The notes beneath the pieces are model-generated. The model made no database searches, was not told the DNA's origin, and was given only the letters and a program-made list of their open reading frames with translations. The translations under genes and the position numbers were made by a program. Below, piece after piece: positions 36,881 to 44,800 of a stretch of DNA of 64,000 nt. The first letter of the stretch is position 1, and each line of letters begins with the position of its first letter. The stretch comes from Streptomyces violascens (GTDB lineage Bacteria; Actinomycetota; Actinomycetes; Streptomycetales; Streptomycetaceae): positions 166,289 to 230,288 of the forward strand of contig NZ_BMUA01000013.1 of assembly GCF_014649955.1 (NCBI RefSeq), read 5' to 3'.

Positions 36881-38164
36881 TCAGGACTTGGCCGGGGTGT
36901 CCGTCAGCGCCGCCGAGAGCAGCGGCGTGACCTGCTCGATCTGCCAGCGCCTGGCACCGTAGGAGGCCAGCGCCTCGGCGACGGCGGCCTCGGAGCGGTC
37001 ACCCGGCGGCTCCCAGCAGACCCTGCGCACGGTGTCCGGGGTGATCAGGTTCTCCTGCGGCATGTTCAGCCGCTCGGCGAGCTCCGAGACGGCGGTGCGG
37101 GCCGCCGAGAGCCGGGCCGCCGCGGCCGGGTCCTTGTCCGCCCAGGAACGTGGCGGGGGCGGGCCCTGCAACGGCTGGCCGGGCTGTGGAAGTTCGGCCT
37201 CCGTCAGCGCCTTCGCCCGGTCGACGGCGGCCTGCCACTGCTCCAGCTGACGCCGGCCCATCCGGTGCCCGAAGCCGGGCAGAGCGGTCAGCGCGTTCAC
37301 GTGTGCGGGCAGCGCGAGCGAGGCCTCGATGATCGCGGAGTCGCTCAGCACCTTGCCCGGCGAGACGTCACGGCGCTGCGCCACCTTGTCCCGGGCGTTC
37401 CACAGCTCGCGCACGGCGGCCATCTGCCGGCGCCTGCGCACCTTGTGCATGCCGGAGGTGCGGCGCCAGGGGTCCTTGCGGGGCGGCGCGGGCGGTGCGG
37501 AGGCGATCGCGTCGAACTCCTCGCGGGCCCACTCCAGCTTGCCCTGCCGGTCGAGCTCCTTCTCCAGCGCGTCGCGCAGATCGACCAGGAGCTCCACGTC
37601 CAGGGCGGCGTAGCGCAGCCAGGGCTCGGGGAGCGGACGGGTCGACCAGTCGACCGCCGAGTGGCCCTTCTCCAGGGCGTACCCGAGCACGCTCTCGACC
37701 ATCGCCCCGAGGCCCACACGCGGGAAGCCCGCGAGCCGCCCGGCGAGCTCGGTGTCGAAGATCCGGGAGGGCACCATGCCTATTTCGCGCAGGCACGGCA
37801 GGTCCTGGGTCGCGGCGTGCAGGATCCACTCGGTGTCCGAAAGTGCCTCCCCGAGGGCGGAGAGATCCGGACATCCGACGGGGTCGACGAGCGCGGTGCC
37901 CGCGCCCTCCCGGCGGATCTGCACGAGGTAGGCGCGCTGCCCGTAGCGGTAGCCGGACGCGCGCTCGGCGTCCACGGCGACGGGGCCGGTGCCCGCCGCG
38001 AAGGCGGCGACCACTTCGGCCAGTGCTTCATCGGTGGCAACGACAGGCGGAATGCCCTCTCGGGGCTCCAGCAAGGGAATCGGCGCCTTGTCGACGTCGT
38101 CCGGGGGAGCGCCCCCGGTGGTTCGCAGTGCTGTCTCTGCTGCGGTCTTATGGGCGTCGGTCAC
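36881..38164 (-). CDS. rnd: Ribonuclease D-like 3'-5' exonuclease with HRDC domain
   Basis: A 427-residue DEDDy-family exoribonuclease. Metal ligands are seen in VAVDAERASGYRY (DxE), LHAATQDLPCL (Asp) and the YAALDVELL (YxxxD) motif. A HRDC nucleic-acid-binding domain follows (about 225-300: ARDKVAQRRDVSPGKVLSD ... LPGFGHRMG), then a C-terminal helical extension. RNase D trims the 3' ends of tRNA and other stable RNAs. It starts at GTG 38162-38164. No Shine-Dalgarno is present, and TACCCT lies exactly 6 nt upstream, so it is probably leaderless. Confidence 0.9.
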   Translation of the reverse strand: MTDAHKTAAETALRTTGGAPPDDVDKAPIPLLEPREGIPPVVATDEALAEVVAAFAAGTGPVAVDAERASGYRYGQRAYLVQIRREGAGTALVDPVGCPDLSALGEALSDTEWILHAATQDLPCLREIGMVPSRIFDTELAGRLAGFPRVGLGAMVESVLGYALEKGHSAVDWSTRPLPEPWLRYAALDVELLVDLRDALEKELDRQGKLEWAREEFDAIASAPPAPPRKDPWRRTSGMHKVRRRRQMAAVRELWNARDKVAQRRDVSPGKVLSDSAIIEASLALPAHVNALTALPGFGHRMGRRQLEQWQAAVDRAKALTEAELPQPGQPLQGPPPPRSWADKDPAAAARLSAARTAVSELAERLNMPQENLITPDTVRRVCWEPPGDRSEAAVAEALASYGARRWQIEQVTPLLSAALTDTPAKS

Positions 38165-38190
38165 CTGTCAAGGGTATCTGTGTATGCACG

Positions 38191-38224
38191 GCGCCCGTCG
38201 ACGGAACGTTCCGTCGACGGGCGC
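38191..38224. terminator. 34-bp perfect palindrome between rnd and luxR-type gene
   Basis: GCGCCCGTCGACGGAAC is followed directly by its reverse complement with no spacer, making a 34-bp perfect palindrome. It starts 19 bp beyond the stop of the leftward response-regulator gene and 27 bp upstream of rnd. A terminator is the simplest role, though it could also be a protein-binding site at the rnd promoter. Confidence 0.6.
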
Positions 38225-38242
38225 GCGAGGGTCGTAAACCAG

Positions 38243-38905
38243 TCAGTGGATGATTCCGGTACGCAGCGCGACGGCCACCATGCCGGCGCGGTCACCCGTG
38301 CCGAGCTTGCGTGCGATCCGGGCGAGATGGGACTTGACGGTCAGAGCGGACAGCCCCATGGAGACGCCGATCGCCTTGTTCGACTGGCCCTCCGCAACCA
38401 GCCGGAGCACCTCGACCTCGCGGCCGGAGAGCTCGCGGTAGCCGCCCGGGTGACTCGGGGCACCCGGGGGGCGGCGGTGCATGCGGGCGGCCGCGGCGCC
38501 GATGGGGGCGGCGCCGGGGCGGCCGGGGTGTCCGACGTTGGTACGGGTGCCGGTGACGACGTAGCCCTTCACACCGCCCGCGAGGGCATTGCGTACGGCA
38601 CCGATGTCGTCGGCAGCGGACAGGGCCAGGCCGTTGGGCCAGCCCGCGGCTCGGGTCTCGGACAGCAGGGTCAGCCCGGAACCGTCGGGCAGGTGGACGT
38701 CGGCAACGCAGATGTCGCGCGGGTTGCCGACGCGGGGACGGGCCTCCGCGATGGACGACGCCTCGATGACGTCACGTACTCCGAGCGCCCACAGGTGTCG
38801 GGTGACGGTGGAGCGGACTCGGGGGTCGGCAACGACGACCATGGCCGTCGGCTTGTTCGGGCGGTAGGCGACCAGGCTTGCGGGCTGCTCAAGAAGAACG
38901 GACAC
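38243..38905 (-). CDS. LuxR/NarL-type response regulator
   Basis: A 220-residue regulator. The N-terminal receiver-like domain (about 15-125) has the probable phospho-aspartate in CVADVHLPDGSG, a serine in LALSAADD and the lysine in VKGYVV. Only one acidic residue (VVVADPRV) is present where two are normal, so phosphorylation is uncertain. A basic linker (about 130-155, RMHRRPPGAP) leads to a LuxR helix-turn-helix (SGREVEVLRLVAEGQSNKAI ... TVKSHLARIARKLG). GTG 38903-38905 is the start, with AGGAGG six bases upstream. No histidine kinase gene is adjacent, so it is an orphan. The 281-bp region upstream is AT-rich by local standards near 39000-39050 and must hold its promoter. Confidence 0.85.
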   Translation of the reverse strand: MSVLLEQPASLVAYRPNKPTAMVVVADPRVRSTVTRHLWALGVRDVIEASSIAEARPRVGNPRDICVADVHLPDGSGLTLLSETRAAGWPNGLALSAADDIGAVRNALAGGVKGYVVTGTRTNVGHPGRPGAAPIGAAAARMHRRPPGAPSHPGGYRELSGREVEVLRLVAEGQSNKAIGVSMGLSALTVKSHLARIARKLGTGDRAGMVAVALRTGIIH

Positions 38906-39116
38906 CAGGCCTCCTGGAAAGGTGCGGGACGTAGCCGGCTCGGGGATGAAGCCGGGGCGAACCGTGCAGTTAGGGTCACAAACCTCTTCGGCACCAAACC
39001 CCTCGGCCTTTAGAGAATGATCACGATTTGGTGAGAAACATTTAGGGCAATTCGGACACGTGCTCGATCGTCGAGTAATCGGCGGGGCGCGCGGACCCGC
39101 ACGGGGGGCCGCGGAA

Positions 39117-39153
39117 ACGGCCTGTGCCCCACCAGAGGCGGGGCGCAGGCCGT
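39117..39153 (-). terminator. Terminator after DUF3000 gene
   Basis: ACGGCCTG and CAGGCCGT arms with an inner GCCCC/GGGGC stem, 34 bp beyond the stop of the leftward DUF3000 gene. Confidence 0.7.
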
Positions 39154-39186
39154 CACGAAGGAAGAAAGGGATACCTGGGGTGCGCG

Positions 39187-39840
39187 TCAGCGCGGGTCGC
39201 GGCGCTGCGGCAGGGTGACGACACCGCTGCCCGCCTCGGTCGGACCCGACACCGGCGGCAGGCCCGCGATCTGGCACAGCAGATCGCACCAGGCCGCGAG
39301 GTGGCCCGCCGTGTCCGGCACCCCGCCCAGGCCCTCGCGCGGCGTCCACGACGCCCGGATCTCGATCTGGGTGGCCGGAAGGCGCTCCGCGAGCCCGCCG
39401 AAGTAGTGCGAGCCGGCCCGTGTGACCGTGCCGCTCGCCTCCCCGTACGAGAGTCCGCGCGCCTCCAGGGCGCCGGTCAGCCACGACCAGCAGACCTCGG
39501 GCAGCAGCGGATCGGCCGCCATCTCCGGCTCCAGTTCGGCCCGTACGAGCGTGACCAGGCGGAAGGTGCCCTGCCAGGCATCGTGCCCGGTGGGGTCGTG
39601 CAGCAGGACGAGCCGGCCGTCGGCCAGGTCGTCCTCGCCCTCGACGACCGCCGCCTCCAGGGCGTAGGCGTACGGGGCCAGGCGCTGTGGCGGGCGGGTC
39701 TCGTCCACCTCGATCTCGGGGCGCAGTCGCGCCGTCCGCAGTGCGTCGACGGCCTGACGGAAGGAGATCGGAACGGTGGTCCCGTCCGCGGCTTCCCTGC
39801 CGTCAGCGCCATCCGAAGTTCGTCCCTGAGCGGCAGCCAT
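39187..39840 (-). CDS. DUF3000 family protein
   Basis: A 217-residue cytosolic protein of the actinobacterial DUF3000 family, always of similar length and with no known function. Recognisable segments are SFRQAVDALRTARLRPEIEV, VLLHDPTGHDAWQGTFRLV and SWLTGALEARGLSY. The start ATG 39838-39840 has no Shine-Dalgarno; TAGTCT lies 7 nt upstream on the minus strand, so it is probably leaderless. It is divergent from hemE across only 91 bp, an arrangement I recall as common in Streptomyces. A link to haem synthesis is suggested only by that position. Confidence 0.8.
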   Translation of the reverse strand: MAAAQGRTSDGADGREAADGTTVPISFRQAVDALRTARLRPEIEVDETRPPQRLAPYAYALEAAVVEGEDDLADGRLVLLHDPTGHDAWQGTFRLVTLVRAELEPEMAADPLLPEVCWSWLTGALEARGLSYGEASGTVTRAGSHYFGGLAERLPATQIEIRASWTPREGLGGVPDTAGHLAAWCDLLCQIAGLPPVSGPTEAGSGVVTLPQRRDPR

Positions 39841-39931
39841 GCGGGGAAGACTAGGCGGAACGGGCGCCCGGCGCCGGTAGGGACACCCGGCCCGGGGCAG
39901 CGGCTTGCCGCCACATGCGAAGATTCTGGGC

Positions 39932-40999
39932 GTGAGCGCCAACGACCGCCCTGTGGGCCAGCCGAACAGCAAGACGCACGACTCCGCGTTCCTCAAGGCG
40001 TGCAGGCGGGAAGCCGTCCCGCACACGCCGGTCTGGTTCATGCGCCAGGCGGGCCGGTCGCTGCCGGAGTACCTGAAGGTGCGCGAGGGCATTCCCATGC
40101 TGGAGTCGTGCATGCGGCCCGACCTGGTCACCGAGATCACGCTCCAGCCGGTGCGCCGTCACAAGGTCGACGCGGCCATCTACTTCAGCGACATCGTGGT
40201 CCCGCTCAAGGCCATCGGCATCGACCTGGACATCAAGCCGGGCGTCGGCCCCGTCGTCGCCGACCCGATCCGCACCCGGGCCGACCTGGCGCGGCTGCGC
40301 GACCTGACGCCCGAGGACGTCCACTACGTCACCGAGGCCATCGGCATGCTGACCGGCGAGCTCGGCGCCACGCCGCTCATCGGCTTCGCGGGCGCCCCGT
40401 TCACACTGGCCAGCTACCTCGTGGAGGGCGGCCCGTCCCGCAACCACGAGAACACCAAGGCCATGATGTACGGCGACCCGGAGCTCTGGGCCGACCTGCT
40501 CGACCGCCTCGCCGAGATCACCGCAGCCTTCCTCAAGGTGCAGATCGAGGCGGGCGCCTCCGCGGTCCAGCTCTTCGACTCCTGGGTGGGCGCGCTCGCC
40601 CCCGCCGACTACCGGCGCTCGATCCTGCCCGCCTCGGCGAAGGTCTTCGACGCGGTCGCCCCCTACAACGTCCCCCGCATCCACTTCGGCGTCGGCACGG
40701 GCGAACTGCTCGGCCTCATGGGCGAGGCCGGCGCGGACGTCGTCGGCGTCGACTGGCGCGTCCCGCTCGACGAGGCGGCCCGCCGGGTCGGCCCCGGCAA
40801 GGCGCTCCAGGGCAATCTCGACCCGGCGGTCCTGTTCGCCCCGACCGCGGCCGTCGAGGCGAAGACCCGCGAGGTCCTGGACGCGGCCGCGGGCCTGGAG
40901 GGCCACGTCTTCAACCTCGGCCACGGCGTGCTCCCGTCGATGGACCCGGACGCGCTGACCCGCCTGGTCGCCCACGTCCACGAGCAGACGGCGCGCTAA
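39932..40999 (+). CDS. hemE: Uroporphyrinogen decarboxylase
   Basis: A 355-residue HemE that removes four carboxyls from uroporphyrinogen III to give coproporphyrinogen III. Family signatures are PVWFMRQAGRSLPEYL near the N-terminus, IYFSDIVVPLKAIG, GFAGAPFTLASYL and the C-terminal FNLGHGVLPS. The start is taken at GTG 39932, matching normal HemE N-termini. No ribosome site is seen, and AAGATT lies 6 nt before the GTG, so a leaderless message is possible. It converges with the next gene, with only 3 bp between stops and no hairpin there. Confidence 0.95.
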   Translation: MSANDRPVGQPNSKTHDSAFLKACRREAVPHTPVWFMRQAGRSLPEYLKVREGIPMLESCMRPDLVTEITLQPVRRHKVDAAIYFSDIVVPLKAIGIDLDIKPGVGPVVADPIRTRADLARLRDLTPEDVHYVTEAIGMLTGELGATPLIGFAGAPFTLASYLVEGGPSRNHENTKAMMYGDPELWADLLDRLAEITAAFLKVQIEAGASAVQLFDSWVGALAPADYRRSILPASAKVFDAVAPYNVPRIHFGVGTGELLGLMGEAGADVVGVDWRVPLDEAARRVGPGKALQGNLDPAVLFAPTAAVEAKTREVLDAAAGLEGHVFNLGHGVLPSMDPDALTRLVAHVHEQTAR

Positions 41000-41002
41000 G
41001 CG

Positions 41003-42379
41003 CTACCCGGCGGCGCGCACGGCCGACACCGCCTTGCGTGCCGCCACCAGGACCGGGTCCCACACCGACGAGAACGGCGGGGCGTACCCGAGGTCCAGGG
41101 CCGTCATCTGATCCACCGTCATGCGGGCGGTCAGGGCGACCGCCGCGATGTCGATCCGCTTGGCCGCACCCGCGCCGCCCACGATCTGGGCGCCGAGCAG
41201 CCGCCCCGTGCGCCGCTCGGCCAGCAGCTTCACCGTCATCGGGGCCGCGCCCGGGTAGTACCCGGCGGTGTTGGTCGACTCGATGGTGGCCGTGACGTAC
41301 TGGAGGCCCTCCTCCCGCGCCTCCCTCTCCAGGAGCCCGGTGCGGGCGATCTCCGTCTCGCAGACCTTGGTGACGGCCGTGCCGACCACCCCCGGGAACG
41401 TGCCGTACCCGCCGCCCACGTTGGAGCCGATGACCTGGCCCTGCTTGTTGGCGTGCGTGCCGAGCGCGATGTGGCGGTGCCGGCCCGACACCAGGTCGAG
41501 CACCTCGACGCAGTCGCCGCCCGCCCAGATGTTCTCGTGCCCGCGCACCCGCATCGACGTGTCCGTACGCAGCGCGCCGGCGACGCCGAGCGGGAGACCG
41601 GCCGCACGGGCGAGCTCGGTGCGGGGCGTGACGCCCAGGCCCAGCACCACCACGTCCGCCGGATGCTCGGCGGACTCCGTCGCCACCGCGCGCACCCGCC
41701 CCGACCCGGCGGTGAGCACCTTGGTGACCTCGGCGTTCGTGACCACCCGGATCCCGGAGCGCTCCATCGCCCGGGTGACGCGCCGGCCCATGTCCGGGTC
41801 GAGCGAGTGCATGGGCTCGGGGCCGCGGGTGAGCAGCGCCACCTCGAAGCCCCGGGCGAGCATCGCCTCCGCCATCTCGATGCCGATGTAGCCGCCGCCG
41901 ACCACCACCGCGCGCCGCTCCCCGGCCGCCTCCAGGCTGTCGAGCAGGGCCCGCCCGTCGTCGATGGTGTGCACCCCGTGCACCCCCGGAGCGTCGATCC
42001 CCGGCAGCGCGGGCCGCACCGGCCGCGCCCCCGTCGCGATGACGAGCTTGTCGTACGAGGTCCACTCCTCGGCCCCGGACGTGAGCTCGCGGGACCGCAC
42101 CCGGCGGCCCTCCACATCGAGCTCCGTCACCTCCGTACGCATCCGCAGATCGATCCCGCGGGCCCGGTGCTCCTCGGGCGTGCGGGCGATCAGGTCGTCG
42201 TGCTCCGGCACGTCGCCGCCCACCCAGTACGGGATCCCGCACGCGGAGTACGAGGTGAAGCCCGAGCGCTCGAAGGCGACGATCTCCAGCTCCTCGGGGC
42301 CCTTCAGCCTGCGGGCCTGCGAGGCGGCTGACATGCCCGCCGCGTCACCGCCGATGACCACCAGTCGCTCCGCCGCCAT
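41003..42379 (-). CDS. FAD-dependent pyridine nucleotide-disulfide oxidoreductase, CoA-disulfide reductase-like
   Basis: A 458-residue flavoprotein. The N-terminal FAD motif is VVIGGDAAGMSAASQARRL. The segment FTSYSACGIPYWVGG holds the single redox cysteine typical of CoA-disulfide reductase, NADH oxidase and related class III enzymes. The NAD(P) domain motif is AVVVGGGYIGIEMAEAML, and the FAD-binding ENIWAGGDCVE and a C-terminal dimerisation domain follow. Likely activity is reduction of a low-molecular-weight disulfide or persulfide with NAD(P)H. The start is ATG 42377-42379. It sits between hemE and cgoX on the opposite strand, and there is no evidence that it belongs to haem synthesis. 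Confidence 0.85.
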   Translation of the reverse strand: MAAERLVVIGGDAAGMSAASQARRLKGPEELEIVAFERSGFTSYSACGIPYWVGGDVPEHDDLIARTPEEHRARGIDLRMRTEVTELDVEGRRVRSRELTSGAEEWTSYDKLVIATGARPVRPALPGIDAPGVHGVHTIDDGRALLDSLEAAGERRAVVVGGGYIGIEMAEAMLARGFEVALLTRGPEPMHSLDPDMGRRVTRAMERSGIRVVTNAEVTKVLTAGSGRVRAVATESAEHPADVVVLGLGVTPRTELARAAGLPLGVAGALRTDTSMRVRGHENIWAGGDCVEVLDLVSGRHRHIALGTHANKQGQVIGSNVGGGYGTFPGVVGTAVTKVCETEIARTGLLEREAREEGLQYVTATIESTNTAGYYPGAAPMTVKLLAERRTGRLLGAQIVGGAGAAKRIDIAAVALTARMTVDQMTALDLGYAPPFSSVWDPVLVAARKAVSAVRAAG

Positions 42380-42585
42380 GGGGGTTGCCTCCGCTCGTGA
42401 GCCGCTCCGGATCCGCCTTCTCCTGGTCAAGATACGTACCGGGGGAGCGCGGAATTCCCCGCCCGGCCGGTGGCCTCCCGTGCGTTGGTCCCGCGGACCG
42501 GTCAACTCGCCTCTGCGGGAAGGGAGTTGATCAAGGAGCCGGGACTCGTTTCGGGTCGTCGTTCGCGGTCTGAGACAGTGGAGGC

Positions 42586-43989
42586 ATGGACAACGCCGCC
42601 ACCCGTGCCCCGCACATCGTCGTCGTCGGAGGCGGGATCTCCGGACTCGCCGCCGCCCACCGGCTGCTCGGGGCCGGTGCCCGGGTGACCGTGCTCGAAG
42701 GCAGCGCGGTCCTCGGCGGCAAGCTGCTGGCCGGGGAGATCGCGGGCGCGCCCGTCGACCTCGGCGCCGAGTCGATGCTGGCCCGCCGCCCCGAAGGCGT
42801 CGACCTGGCCCGCGCGGTCGGCCTCGGCGACCGGCTCCAGGCGCCCGCCACCGCGGCCGCCTCCATCTGGACCCGGGGCGCGCTGCGGCCGATGCCCAAG
42901 GGGCATGTCATGGGCGTCCCCGCGCAGCCCGGCACCCTGCACGACATCCTCTCCGCCGAGGGCCTGGCCCGCGTCGAGCAGGACCGTGAACTCGCCCCGA
43001 CCGAGGTCGGCGAGGACATCGGCGTCGGCGAGTTCGTCGCCAAGCGGGTCGGCCGCGAGGTCGTCGACCGCCTGGTGGAGCCGCTGCTCGGCGGCGTGTA
43101 CGCGGGCGACGCCTACAAGATCTCCCTGCGGGCCGCGGTCCCCCAGCTCTTCGAGGCGGCCCGCACCCACGACTCGCTGCTCGACGGCGTCCGGGACATC
43201 CAGGCGAAGGCCGCCGCACAGCAGCAGACCGGCCCGGTCTTCGCGGGCCTCGACGGCGGCCTCGGCACCCTGCCCGGCGCGGTCGCCGACGCCGTGCGCG
43301 CCCAGGGCGGCGAGATCCGTACCGAGACCCCCGTCCTGGGCCTCGCCCGGACCGCCGACGGCTGGCAGATCCGTACCGACACGGAACTCCTCGCGGCCGA
43401 CGGAGTGATCCTTTCCACTCCCGCCTGGTCCGCCTCCGCGCTGCTCGCCGCCGAGTCGCCGGTCGCGGCCGCCGAGCTCTCCGAGGTCGAGTACGCCTCG
43501 ATGGTCCTGGTCACGCTCGCCTTCCGGCGCGCCGATCTGGCCGGGTTGGAGGAGCGCTCCGGGTTCCTGGTGCCGCCGGTGGACGGCCGCACCATCAAGG
43601 CCTCCACCTTCTCCTCGTACAAGTGGCAGTGGGTGAAGGAGCGCGGCTCGGACCTGTTCGTGCTGCGTACCTCGATCGGGCGCTACGGCGAGGAGCAGCA
43701 CCTGGACTGGGACGACCCCGATCTCGTGGACGTCTCGCTCGGCGACCTCGGCGAGGCCGTCGGCCTGTCCGCCCGGCCCGTCGCGACCGAGGTGACCCGC
43801 TGGATCGGCGGGCTTCCGCAGTACCCGGTGGGCCATCTCGCCAAGGTCGCCCGCATCCGGGCCGAGGTCGCCAAGCTGCCCGGACTGCGGGTCTGCGGCG
43901 CCGCGTACGACGGTGTCGGCATCCCGGCGTGCGTCGCGAGCGCCCGGCGCGCCGCGGACGAGATCATCGCCACGTCGACCCTGGCGTAG
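42586..43989 (+). CDS. hemY: Coproporphyrinogen III oxidase (HemY/CgoX type)
   Basis: A 467-residue FAD enzyme of the HemY family. The dinucleotide motif is IVVVGGGISGLAAAHRLLGA, followed by VDLGAESMLARRPE and the C-terminal LPGLRVCGAAYDGVGIPACV. In actinobacteria that possess ChdC (HemQ), encoded 31 bp downstream, this enzyme oxidises coproporphyrinogen III to coproporphyrin III rather than protoporphyrinogen; the cgoX name reflects that. GGAGG is only one base from the ATG and cannot act as a ribosome site. GACAGT 6 nt upstream of ATG (42574-42579) suggests leaderless transcription. Confidence 0.92.
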   Translation: MDNAATRAPHIVVVGGGISGLAAAHRLLGAGARVTVLEGSAVLGGKLLAGEIAGAPVDLGAESMLARRPEGVDLARAVGLGDRLQAPATAAASIWTRGALRPMPKGHVMGVPAQPGTLHDILSAEGLARVEQDRELAPTEVGEDIGVGEFVAKRVGREVVDRLVEPLLGGVYAGDAYKISLRAAVPQLFEAARTHDSLLDGVRDIQAKAAAQQQTGPVFAGLDGGLGTLPGAVADAVRAQGGEIRTETPVLGLARTADGWQIRTDTELLAADGVILSTPAWSASALLAAESPVAAAELSEVEYASMVLVTLAFRRADLAGLEERSGFLVPPVDGRTIKASTFSSYKWQWVKERGSDLFVLRTSIGRYGEEQHLDWDDPDLVDVSLGDLGEAVGLSARPVATEVTRWIGGLPQYPVGHLAKVARIRAEVAKLPGLRVCGAAYDGVGIPACVASARRAADEIIATSTLA

Positions 43990-44020
43990 AACACCCAGAG
44001 TGACGCGGGACAATAGCCAC

Positions 44021-44737
44021 ATGAGTGCTGCTCCGGAAAAGATTCCCAACGCGGGGAAGAAGGCGAAGGACCTCAATGAGGTCATCCGCTACACCCTGTG
44101 GTCTGTCTTCAAGCTGCGCGACGTACTCCCCGAGGACCGGTCGGGTTACGCCGACGAGGTCCAGGAGCTGTTCGACCAGCTCGCCGCCAAGGACATCACC
44201 GTCCGCGGCACCTACGACCTGTCGGGTCTGCGCGCGGACGCCGACATCATGATCTGGTGGCACGCGGAGACCTCCGACGAGCTCCAGAGCGCCTACAACC
44301 TGTTCCGCCGCACCAAGCTGGGCCGTGCGCTGGAGCCGGTGTGGTCGAACATGGCGCTGCACCGGCCCGCCGAGTTCAACAAGGCGCACATCCCGGCGTT
44401 CCTCGCCGACGAGCACGCCCGCGACTACGTGTCGGTCTACCCCTTCGTGCGCAGCTACGACTGGTACCTGCTGCCCGACGAGGACCGCCGCCGCATGCTC
44501 GCCGACCACGGCAAGATGGCGCGGGGCTTCCCCGACGTGCGGGCCAACACGGTCGCCTCGTTCTCGCTCGGCGACTACGAGTGGCTGCTCGCCTTCGAGG
44601 CCGACGAACTGCACCGCATCGTCGACCTGATGCGCCACCTGCGCGCCTCCGAGGCCCGCATGCACGTCCGCGAGGAAGTCCCGTTCTACACGGGCCGGCG
44701 CAAGAGCGTCGCCGACCTGGTGGCGGGCCTCGCCTAG
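44021..44737 (+). CDS. hemQ: Coproheme decarboxylase (ChdC/HemQ)
   Basis: A 238-residue member of the chlorite-dismutase-like family that makes haem b from coproheme by two peroxide-dependent decarboxylations. Residues aligning with Corynebacterium ChdC are present at a constant offset: His123 (KAHIPAF), Tyr140 (SVYPFVRSY) and proximal haem ligand His163 (ADHGKMAR). The distal arginine of true chlorite dismutase is not expected in this branch. It starts at ATG 44021; GACAAT at 44009-44014 is exactly 6 nt upstream, so it can have its own leaderless promoter in addition to read-through from hemY. A strong terminator follows. Confidence 0.94.
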   Translation: MSAAPEKIPNAGKKAKDLNEVIRYTLWSVFKLRDVLPEDRSGYADEVQELFDQLAAKDITVRGTYDLSGLRADADIMIWWHAETSDELQSAYNLFRRTKLGRALEPVWSNMALHRPAEFNKAHIPAFLADEHARDYVSVYPFVRSYDWYLLPDEDRRRMLADHGKMARGFPDVRANTVASFSLGDYEWLLAFEADELHRIVDLMRHLRASEARMHVREEVPFYTGRRKSVADLVAGLA

Positions 44738-44745
44738 CAAGACCA

Positions 44746-44786
44746 GGTGAGCCGGGTCCGCGCCACGCGAGCGGACCCGGCTCACC
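44746..44786. terminator. Convergent terminator of hemQ and tripeptidyl aminopeptidase gene
   Basis: Perfect 16-bp stem GGTGAGCCGGGTCCGC / GCGGACCCGGCTCACC with a 9-nt loop; it lies between two convergent stops at 44737 and 44801. Confidence 0.8.
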
Positions 44787-44800
44787 CCTGACCCGGAAGA

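Noticed and set aside
42575..42585. GTGGAGG as ribosome binding site of hemY
   Set aside because: It ends one base before the ATG, too close for ribosome pairing; a leaderless start fits better.
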